64,000 bases of DNA from Phoenix dactylifera (lineage: Eukaryota; Streptophyta; Magnoliopsida; Arecales; Arecaceae), in assembly GCF_009389715.1 (NCBI RefSeq), contig NC_052399.1, positions 9,860,585 through 9,924,584 of the forward strand, in the 5' to 3' direction. The first letter of the stretch is position 1. The number at the start of each line of letters is the position of its first letter. This document shows positions 36,795 to 53,189 of the stretch, one piece after another. The translations under genes and the position numbers were made by a program. The notes beneath the pieces were generated by a model. The model was given only the letters and a program-made list of their open reading frames with translations, was not told where the DNA came from and did not search any database.

Positions 36795-37115
36795 CCCTCT
36801 CCAGACGGGCCGTGCCTGGCACGGCCCGTCTGGAGCCGTTACGGGCCGTGCCAGGCACGGCCCATTTGGAGACGTTGCGGGCCGTGCCTGGCACGGCCCG
36901 TTTGCGCCCGTTACGGGCCGTGCCTGGCACGGCCCGTGGCGTGCCGTGCCCGGCCCGGCCCGTGGCGTGCCGTGCCCGGCCCGGCCCACCAATAGTGGGG
37001 CCTGGGGCCGGGCCGGGATGGCCTTCCGTGCTGGACGGGCCGTGCCAGGCACGGCCCGTTTAGTCTTTGGGCCCGGGGGGCCTCGGCCGGGCCGGCCCGG
37101 CACGGCCCGTTGCCT
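36795..37115. repeat. Right subterminal GC-rich palindromic repeats of the hAT element
   Basis: Five full copies of GCCGTGCC(T/A)GGCACGGC, spaced about 35 bases apart at first, plus two GTGCCGTGCCCGGCCCGGCC variants. They stand next to the right TIR and upstream of the transposase start, so they could serve both as transposase binding sites and as promoter DNA. Confidence 0.85.
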
Positions 37116-37130
37116 ACCTCTAGATGCGCC

Positions 37131-38221
37131 CCACCTACCTCACTATTTGCCGGACTACAGTATATATCAGCATCTAGTATTGAAGCAAATCTAATGTCTT
37201 ATTCATTATACAACCATTCCTGGCAAAGATTGGAGTTTCGAAAACTCAGCTGATATTTTCCTTGACCAGGATAACCATTCCCAAACTTCCTTTCACAAGT
37301 TGATCAGCCGTAGAAGATGTGTACGTACTACGTAGTATATTTTCTTTCTTTAAACAGAATTCTTGTTACAATTATCGATTTTACAATTGGCAGGTCTTGA
37401 CAATTTGTTTTTCCAGAGCTTCTATTGAAAAGTTGAATCTATCTTGTAATCGGCCGACGAAACCGAGCGAACAACTTCAGCTTCATGCATCCACATCGCT
37501 TCAAAGGTACGCAAACTCTCCATGATCAAGCGTATCTTCTTGGTTGGAGGCTAGTCCTCCAACCAGCAATCCTCATGGAATGGGGGTAAGACCAGAAAAA
37601 TGTTTCCATGGCAATACATATATTATGGTGTATCTTGAAAACTTCTAGCAATTTATTAAAGATACTTCGCAAAAGGAGTTGCATGAAGCTAGAATTATAA
37701 CATTTTTTCTTGCTGCAAGTTGGAGCATGTAATTTTCCTTGGTTTCTATCAATTACCTGTCCCAGTTTTAGATCTTTACAAGTATTTTCTTCTCCAAATC
37801 CGTAGAATTTGAGCCTAGCAGAATATGTAGTTGTAACTTACCATAACCCTAATTATGTGCCGGAACCAAATAATATAGAGTTACTCATAGTCATCCGATG
37901 TTAATCCAACGACCCATATCTATCTGATGATACCCATACCACGAGTCCATTCCCACCTCTTTTTATCTTACGGGAAACGATGATACCAGAGACCTTCGTG
38001 TCGGCCGATCCGAAACCGATAAAAGTGGCGTTTCGGATCTAAATGACGAAACTGCCCTCCCACTGCACCGAAATCTATGGGCGTTTTGGTAATCCGCACC
38101 ACGATAAACTGCGGTGGACGCCCGCAAGGGTTTCTCGCCTCGCGCCCCTACACTTTGAGAGCTCTTCTCAAAGCTACGATCAGAGCTTCTGCTCAATCCT
38201 CTACTCCATAACTTTTCTCCT

Positions 38222-38228
<7 letters not shown>
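37131..38228. other. Intergenic DNA and SPT4 promoter
   Basis: No coding sequence recognised. The last 250 bases become GC-richer and are the likely SPT4 promoter and leader; no clear TATA box was seen. Confidence 0.5.

Positions 38229-38268
<40 letters not shown>
38229..38268 (+). repeat. (AG)20 microsatellite in the SPT4 5' leader
   Basis: Twenty AG units, preceded by CACACAC and followed by GAGGAGAG, ending ten bases before the SPT4 ATG. Confidence 0.97.
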
Positions 38269-38273
<5 letters not shown>

Positions 38274-38278
38274 GAGAG

Positions 38279-41200
38279 ATGGGGAGCGGGAAGAGAAGCG
38301 ATTACTCGCCGGAGGAGATACCGAGCTTCGCTCAGATTCCGACGAGTTTCGGCCACGAGCTCCGGGCTTGCCTTCGCTGCCGTCTCGTCAAGACCTACGA
38401 TCAGGTACTTAGGGTGTTCTTCTCTCCCTCTCATGCGTCGATTCGGTGCTTCTTTTCTCCGATTGCTATCGATTCCCGAGCTAGGGTTAGGTTTTTTGAT
38501 CCGTTTCAGTTCAGAGAGTCAGGCTGTGAAAACTGCCCCTTTTTGGAGATGGACAAGGAGCATGACAATGTCGTAAACTGCACCACTCCCAATTTTACCG
38601 GGTGGGTTCTTGCTGATCTTCTGTTTTTTATCATCTTTTTCTGTTATATTTTCTTTTTTTCAAGAATTTATATTCACCTGAGAGGTAGATAAAAGTCGGT
38701 TCTTTTTAAATCCCTGGTTTGGAGTATGGCTGAATTTTGTATACTTAAAGATATTCTAGCTATGTGTAAAATTGGTAGGATTAACTATGTTTTGAAGGAA
38801 TTTCTGGGGCTAAGTAGCACTAGCATCCCATATCTCCCTTTCCTATGGTGGCTTTGGAGGAAAACTGGTTTGGCTCAGGATTCTGTACACAAATCTTGGT
38901 AACTAGAGACAAGCATAGTTATTAGGCTCCATCCAAATCATTTACCTATCTTGAGGAATATAAGACTGCAGATGTGTGTGGAGAAATTCTTAACATTGTC
39001 TTAAAGGCCTACTCCATCTAATCAGAGCTTCTTGGAGTTCCTTCAGTATTAAATTTGAATAGAGTAATTATACTGTGAAACAAAAACTTTCGGTGAAGAT
39101 GATTAATAACGGGAAATTAAGCGATTCTTTGTTTCCTGTACTGCAGGATAATTTCAGTCATGGATCCAAGTAGAAGCTGGGCTGCTCGCTGGTTGAGAAT
39201 TGGTAAGTTTAACTGCTATAACCATGCAATTTGAGTTCCAAGGACATTATATGGTCTCTTAACACTTACTACTGGAGGCTCTTTTCAGTTGCATGGACAT
39301 GGTTACATGCTCATAATCTCACCCCTATTGTAACTTTTATGCTATCTTCATATTGATAAGCATATCTTTGAGTTTGAATTGATAAATCCTTAGTGTTCTA
39401 TACATTACTTGAACTTGAGATTTACATAATCAGCAAGGTTTGATAATGCATCGATTATGTTCCTAGCTTGTTTTGTAAGATGATGCTTAACGGCAGAGGC
39501 TGACACTTGCCTATTGGATTAAGCATATGCAACAATGATAAATTACTTCCAGGGTTTTAATGCTTTGACGATTGCCGATACACATGCTGATATAACTTTT
39601 AGTGGTTGCATTTGCATGTCCAACATTTTGTTTACTTTCCTAAGCTACCTTTAGTGCTGAGTATGGGTTTTAGAACATAACATAACAACTCTGCAATTGT
39701 TATCCTGACATATCAGGTTTTCAACATATTGAAAGTTAAAACAACTTGAATGTCACTCCATTATGTTTTTATAAATGTTTTCTTATTCTATTTTGCACTG
39801 ATCCAACTAAACAAACTTCATTAATTTCAGTGTGGACCCTACAACACAGACCCAAAGAACAATTGAATATATCCCAACCAAGTAGTTATATTTTGTGTAT
39901 AGGTGTTACATACATTTATGACTATCTAATGCAAGGTTTGCCGTTTTAGTACCAAATCCCGTACTGGTGCCATTTTATTATAGTGTCGGTATACCGGTAT
40001 GGGAGCTGCTTCGGTGTACCGAGTGTCTGTACGCCCTTGTGTCACATATCCGTTTGGTACTGGTACGGTCGGTTGGTACGGTCGGTATGTACCAATACTG
40101 ACCAGTATGGAAAACTTTGATCTAATGATTCATATGCTTGTTGAACATGGTACTTTCTTTTGCAGTATAAATTTGTGTTTCTATGTTTACATAAACCTTA
40201 GTTATCCAAAACATAATATTAAAGAACCTTGCTTGTAATTTTTCACCCTAATCACTTTATATTTTGTCTCTGACCATTAATTATTTTAATTTTTACCAAG
40301 ATTTGAATCCAACACTGATGTTGATAAATTAATTTTACAAAATTTTATCATAAGAAACAGAAGTATATGAGAATTATATGGAAAATATATTTTTATGAGA
40401 ATCAGCTTTGTTCTGACATTGTTCTCAACTATCCCTGACTTTTAAACATTAGTACATCTCCTTTTTGCTATAAAATAATCTATTATAAACTTGGCCACAA
40501 CATTGAGTTCTAGTCCAAATTTAAATTAACTTTAAATTTTTTGAGAACTGAATTGATTTCCAATTCGATTACATTTTTTATCTTAATCCACCTGCGGTCC
40601 TAATTCAAATTCTTTTTATGATCTCCACTGAAATTTTTGGTATGGCATGTCTATCAAATAATGGATATTTAAGGGCCTGTTAGGTTGCAAGGTTTGGAAA
40701 AACAAGATCTTAAAGAACATGATTTTATTTGGTTTTGCCATGTTTTAGATAAAATCAATATCTCGTAAAACACAATCTTAGGGCTTATGAGATATCGAGG
40801 GACCACCTATATTTTTCTCAAGAATGTGTTGGTTGTGATCTAAAATCCCATTTTTCTAAGTCCAACTATTACCTTACCTCCATATCCAGCCTCCATCATG
40901 CTTGTTCCTTGTGTCGCATCTCCATCTACCATGTATCTCTTCCGCCTTTTCTGCCTTTTCTCATTCATCCTCTCCTTGCCTCGCTTGCCTCTCTCTCCAA
41001 TGGGCACTCATGCACGCACATAGAAGTAAAAAAGCAGTAAATAACTTTCATTGCTCTCTTCCATCTTTTCTCCTCTTCCTCTCATTCTGTTACCATTTTT
41101 ATAAAGAAAATCGTGACACCCAAATCCTTTAACAATAAAACAAGGGAAGGAAAAGAAAAAACCTTTGTTCTTCCCTGATAGTGTTTTTAGTATTCTGAAG

Positions 41201-41487
41201 TTTTGATTAGTCATGTCCTGAATAATTTGACAAAGAAATCTATTATACTTTTTGCAGGAAGGTTTATCCCTGGGTGTTACACTCTGGCGGTCTCAGAGGA
41301 GCTTCCAGAAGAATACCAGGTATTTCACATCCATGTTTCTATGATGTTACAGTTACCATGTTCTGTTGTTTTGTTGCTATTTATTGAAGGATGAGTACTC
41401 ATAGCAGCCACAACTGCATTCTTGCTACAAATGCAGACTGTTTGTGCTGATAACAACGTGCAGTATGTGCCTCCGAAGCGTGCTTAG
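38279..41487 (+). CDS. SPT4: Transcription elongation factor SPT4
   Basis: Small zinc-finger subunit of the SPT4/SPT5 (DSIF) complex that travels with RNA polymerase II in the nucleus. Exons: 38279-38404, 38510-38601, 39147-39202, 41258-41319, 41437-41487; all introns GT-AG with matching phases, 128 residues. The C4 zinc finger is Cys31, Cys34, Cys48 and Cys51 (CLRC...CENC). Other family blocks are PTSFGHELRACLRCRLVKTY, ISVMDPSRSWAARWLRIG, RFIPGCYTLAVSEELP and VQYVPPKRA. The N-terminus is about 12 residues longer than usual (MGSGKRSDYSPEEIPSF before AQIPTSF). The third intron is 2.05 kb and carries a small hAT-type MITE. The leader carries an AG run right before the ATG. Confidence 0.97.
39932..40119. 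mobile_element. 188-bp hAT-type MITE in SPT4 intron 3
   Basis: Ends CAAGGTTTGCCG (left) and GGAAAACTTTG (right) form short imperfect inverted repeats. ATCTAATG flanks both sides (39924-39931 and 40120-40127), a perfect 8-bp target duplication. The centre is rich in GGTACCGGTA/GGTACGGTCGG-like self-complementary strings. It has no coding capacity. Confidence 0.85.
40673..40860. mobile_element. Possible partial Tourist-like MITE
   Basis: TAA followed by GGGCCTGTTAGGTTGCAAGG looks like the left end of a PIF/Tourist element. The matching right end was not found, so this is a truncated copy or a coincidence. Also inside SPT4 intron 3. Confidence 0.35.
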
Positions 41488-42802
41488 CTGGTCACATGCC
41501 TGTCTCTCGCAGCATGGATGTTAATCTACTTTCTACTTTGAGCCTTTCGTTGGATGGTATCTAATTTTGTCCCACAACTTTTTGGGTTTTTGGAATTAGG
41601 ATTTCCAAGCTATTCAGATGTGGCACCAAACAAGACTGGATGATGTATCCAATCTTACATTACTTCACTCAAACAACTATCTAATGGCTTTTAAGATGCT
41701 TCAATTTTAATGCAGAAGCATAGTGTAGCTATCAACTTGCTGCCTCAGGATTTAATAGTATCACTTTTTAGAAATAGTCTGAATGTTGGAAGTATCCGTA
41801 CCTGTAAATTCAACTGTAATTGACTACTCTTTTTTTTTCAATTGCATTATCGACCTATTAGTTGTTTGCACTTTGTTATGTCGAACTTTCCATTCTCTTC
41901 ACTAGCACATTTTCCTTTTTAGTAATCTGAATTGATTGAATAATGTGTCTATTATAGTCAATTAAGAGAAAAATATGATATGGATCCAAGAGAAGGATCT
42001 AAGACCAAGATCTCCTTGGAGTTTTTGAAGCTCTGCCCTTCCAGGTTCGTTTTAATTTCTAGATGTTCGGTTAACCAAAGAGGAGTTAAGCAAGACCCTC
42101 ATTTGCATTGTCAAGAATCTACAGCAATCATGGGAGAGAATTTCTAAGATCCACACCTGAACCTGTTGGAACAGGTTATTGAATTATTAGCATGTTCTAA
42201 GGTGAAAATTCAAACAAGTCATCACTATTTTGCGTGCACACGGGAAAACGTTTCAGCTTCAGAAATTTTAAAAATCATGCATCTATCGGAATAGAGTTCA
42301 TTAAACACCGTACCAAGTATAAGAAGTAATGATAAAGCCTTGGCAATCAAATAATGTAATCGCCGGTCACGCTTCAGAGTTGGAATGGTTGGAACAACAG
42401 ATAAAAGTTGGACCACGGTATATTACCAGTAAACGTCAGATTTATACTAAAAATACTTCCTATTTCCCGGCCCAAAAACGAAAGAAAGAGAGTCACGGGA
42501 CGGTTTTATACCGTGCCTCAACAAAACCACCAGTTGTGGGAAAGGAGAAAATGGAACAAATCAAAGAGATGACTTTTGCTATGCAAATGCAAATGTGACC
42601 CAAAGAAAGCAACAAATTCTGGAGCAGTAGAATGCCGGAGCATCAACTGAGGAGATCAGTTGGTGACCGACTGCAAAATCCAAAAGAACAACTCTCCAGC
42701 CTCATGTATATCAAAGCCTGAAATTGCACCTGTGTCAACCTTTGGAAAACTCTATTTGGCCAACTCTCCTTCTGCCCGTACGTATACCCTGCAAGTGTAT
42801 CT
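41488..42802. other. Intergenic space between convergent SPT4 and RABH1 genes
   Basis: Holds the 3' ends of the two convergent transcripts. No further coding sequence or repeats recognised. Confidence 0.5.
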
Positions 42803-49963
<7,161 letters not shown>

Positions 49964-50747
49964 TTTCTTTTTCTTTCTTTTTTTTTGGTACATCGGCTGC
50001 TCACACTACTCTTACATAAGACAGCCAGCTACATCACTATCAAGAAGACTATATAAATCAGAAGGAACAGAGGACTGCAGGGTTCATAGAAAATCTCCAG
50101 AATGATGAGCAACAAATGAGACGACCCAATCCGCAGCTTGGTTCGCCTCCCGAAATACGTGCCTGACTTGGGCAACATGGCATTTCTGCAGCATACGTCG
50201 TATATGCTCTAGAAGCAGGTGCTTAACCTCCCCTTGCCCCTCCTTCCGTAAGCACTTAATCAACAAGACTGAGTCTCCCTCCAATATGATACAGCCGGCA
50301 TCAAGTACATGTCTTACATATAAGAGCCCCTCCCATGTAGCCCTGAGCGCCGTCCCAAAATTTGAATCCTCGAAAGAATGACATCCTCTCGCAGCAAGTA
50401 ACCTGGAGCAGTGGTTTCTGATCACAAATGCCACTCCCACACTCCCACCCCTAGCGGGCAAGCTTCCATCGAAATTCACCTTAAGGTGGCCAGAGGGTGG
50501 AGGCTTCCAAGAGATAAGAGCAAACCTAGGTGATGTAGCAGCGAAGAGGGGGTCCCAGATATCCCTAGCTACCTGAAATGAATCAGACCCAGCAATCTCG
50601 ATGATCTCCATAGCCTGAAGGAGAGCCCGTTCTACCACAGACCTTAGGGATGCCCTTCTATCTTCGAAGACTCTAGCATTTCTATCCAGCCAAATATAAT
50701 AAGCACAATAAATGGCAGGATCCGTTTCTTTCATCTCTCACCCTTCA
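49964..50747 (-). mobile_element. L1-type LINE 3' fragment, split by the Copia element
   Basis: On the minus strand the fragment ends in an A-rich tail (T-run on the plus strand at 49966-49987) and carries an RNase H reading frame (50084-50734). Its 5' side is cut by the Copia insertion; the sequence resumes to the right of 62010, where it soon becomes unrecognisable. Confidence 0.8.
50084..50734 (-). pseudogene. L1 RNase H domain, truncated
   Basis: A 216-codon frame holds a complete RNase H domain of the plant L1 type. It has WKPPPSGHLKVNFDGSL with the first catalytic Asp, ATWEGL with Glu, ILEGDS with Asp, and REANQAADWV with the last Asp (about residues 75-205). The upstream YYIWLDRNARVFED resembles the linker between L1 reverse transcriptase and RNase H. 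All four acidic residues are kept although the reverse transcriptase is missing, so it is a remnant of ORF2, not a host gene. Confidence 0.87.
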
Positions 50748-52423
50748 TGTTGCCCAGATAGACAACCCAAGAGGGGGGGGGGGTGAATTGGGTTTTTAAA
50801 ATAATTTGGCTAATTAAAACTTTGTGGATGATTAATTAAAAACTATAGCAAGTTATTTAATTAAAGCCTAGTGCTGTGAGTAATGTGCGGGGAAGAAGAT
50901 GAGAGACAATGCACTACAAACACAAAGTTTTATAGTGGTTCGGAGCTAACCCTTGCTCCTACGTCCACTCCCCAAGTCTCACTTGGGAATTTCACTATAA
51001 CCTCCTTGGATTACAGCCGGTTGTTTTGCAAGCTCACAACCAAACTTGTTGTTTTACGAGCTCACAACGAACTCGGTCGGTTTTCCCAGGCTCACCGACT
51101 AGAACCAACCCCGATTGTTTTCCCGGGCTCACAATCAAACCCTTACACACGTTGGTTTTAACTTGGCTCACCAACCAACCTTAAACCCCTTGATTCAATC
51201 CCCCGATTGAATCAAGTAAATACAAGAGATAGAAGAAAACAGAAAATAGCTTCTCAAAAAGCAGATTTAAAACAATATAATCGTAAAGGAGTTAGAAGCC
51301 CTCAAACGCTTTTAAGCTGGTGAAGAGGTATGGCTTCTGGAACTCCGGTCTCCTCTTGAAAGAGTGGTCGACTTGAATGCAGGAGGAGGAAGCTTTGATT
51401 GTTGGGAAGAAGTAGTTGGAGCAGTAAATGCAGATCTCCCCTTTTTCGTTTAAGAGCACTTGGAGAGCTTGAAAACTTGAATGCTTGGAGTGGAATATCT
51501 GTTCTCTACCTTGCTACAGTCCTCTGTGGCTATTTAAGCCAACCCCCACGGAAACTAGCCGTTACACTGCTTTTTCTGCCCGTTCTGCACACTCTGCGCA
51601 GCCTGACAATATGACCGTTGGTGGGTTGGAGTCGACTCGCGCGATCAGGAGTCGACTCGGCTGTAGCAGGAGTCGACTCACGCTTTTCCGGAGTCGACTC
51701 GGCAACTGTTCCAAATTTGAATTAAAGTTGCCGTCTTGACTGGGAGTCGACTCGTCTTGACCTGGAGTCGACTCGCCAACTTCTGGAGCTGACGTGACAA
51801 TTTTGGAGTCGGCTCATCCACTGAAGTCCGTGGATCCAATTTTGAATTTTGTCCACTCGAGTCGACTCGACTGTCCTGGGAGTCGACTCGAATCTCAGAG
51901 GCAGTAACATGGTCTTCTGTCTGTTGATGGTCGCTCAGTCTCGGAGTCGACTCGCGTATTGCGGGAGTCGACTCGAATCTCAGAGTCCGACAATCGTTCT
52001 CTGACTTTTCTGCCTGTGACTGCTTGGAGTCGACTCTTACTTTCCTGGAGTCGACTCGGTGAACATTGGAGTCGACTCGCGCACTTCAGGAGTCGACTCG
52101 TTGACAGGTTCTGAGATGAAGCTTTCTGTCCTTCTGTCTGTTCTCAGTCGGAGTCGACTCGTACTGATCTGGAGTCGACTCGAGCTCGTGCCAGTGAACT
52201 TGATACGCTTGGAGTCGACTCGTGATACTCGGGAGTCGACTCGAGTCTCAGACTTTGGTTCAGCAGACTTCTTAACTTATCCAAAATATTATGAACCAAA
52301 TCTAGATACACTTGGACAGGATTTTCACTGAAACACTCAATTGAACTCATTAGTAATCACAAGATATACTCAAATGCTTTGAGCTCATCAAAATCAAATG
52401 GGGTTTTAATCAATCACTCCACA
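50748..52423 (-). repeat. 3' LTR of the Copia element (1676 bp)
   Basis: The element is read on the minus strand, so this left copy is the 3' LTR. It has TG...CA ends, a C/G-run near the U5 end (from 50771) and 18 copies of GAGTCGACTC within about 51628-52240. Confidence 0.97.
51628..52240 (-). repeat. GAGTCGACTC palindrome array in the 3' LTR (U3)
   Basis: Eighteen exact copies of the 10-base palindrome (mostly within GGAGTCGACTCG), about 20-60 bases apart, plus a GAGTCGGCTC variant. The same array in the other LTR spans 61209-61826 with seventeen exact copies. Confidence 0.95.
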
Positions 52424-52437
52424 ATCTTCCCCTTTTT
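52424..52437 (-). other. Polypurine tract
   Basis: The minus strand reads AAAAAGGGGAAGAT directly against the 3' LTR, the expected plus-strand primer site. Confidence 0.92.
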
Positions 52438-53189
52438 GATGATGACAAAACTTTGAGTATATGTAAAATGAATTGCTCATAAAACAATGAAGTAAAATCC
52501 ATAAATGAATTCAAATGTCTGATAATTTAATTTATCCAAGTTTGAAAGGAGTGAAACATTAAATTTCGGAGTTAAAGCTCCCCCTTTCATTTGGAATTAT
52601 ATAAGCCTTCATATTATGCAATCAATTGTTTGGCTTATATGTCATTAATGATTTAGCTTGATTAAAATTCAGATTCTCCCCCTCAACATATGCATCCAAC
52701 TATGTTTTGATTCTCTGAATTTCCTTTTAATGCTTTGAAGTTTTTGAACTGAATTTTATCTTTTTAGAGGGAAAATCTGTCAATTTGTTCTTGAGTAGGA
52801 TTCAGCTAATCTCCGAATATCCCTTGAATAGATTCTGGAGATTACTCCATTAGGAGCCCCAAAAGAGAGATAATGAGCCTCGAGGTACCGAATCCACTTA
52901 GAACAAATTTGTGTGTGTTATTAAGAGTTTATCTTTTTATTTATTTTCATTGATTTCTTTTACATATTTTTTCATATTTCTCCCCTTTTTACATATTTTA
53001 TACATATTTCTCCCCCTTTTTGTCATCATACCAAAAAGGAGGTAATCAACCACAATCAATGGCACAACCAATCATCGAATGGCACATAATTGAAGATAAG
53101 ATGTCTACTCATTGTATTGATATGAATTGAAGTAGATTTGAGCATACAATAAGTAAAGTAAAACAATACAAAACAAAACTCAAACACAT

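Larger units (their letters stand above)
33724..37122 (-). mobile_element. hAT superfamily DNA transposon, nearly complete
   Basis: Terminal inverted repeats TAGAGATGGGCACTGGGCC (left) and, on the minus strand, TAGAGGTAGGCAACGGGCC (right) match the TAGAGGTGGGCA-type ends of plant hAT elements. GATGCGCC flanks both ends (33716-33723 and 37123-37130), a perfect 8-bp target duplication, diagnostic for hAT. The 3.4-kb body has a minus-strand transposase gene (34376-36400) and GC-rich palindromic subterminal blocks at both ends. Perfect target duplications and a transposase with a single stop suggest fairly recent insertion. Confidence 0.96.

Noticed and set aside
38043-38692. Long frames overlapping SPT4 exons 1-2 with RERERER runs
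   Set aside because: They read through the AG repeat and introns; the spliced SPT4 model accounts for the region.
51628-52240. CRISPR-like array (regular palindromes with spacers)
   Set aside because: Repeats are only 10 bases, spacing is irregular, spacers are shared between both LTRs, and the context is a plant retrotransposon.
51399-52350. Frames in the LTR with repeated SRL/STR-VDS peptides, repeated at 60981-61932
   Set aside because: They are translations of the GAGTCGACTC array and occur identically in both LTRs; no gene.
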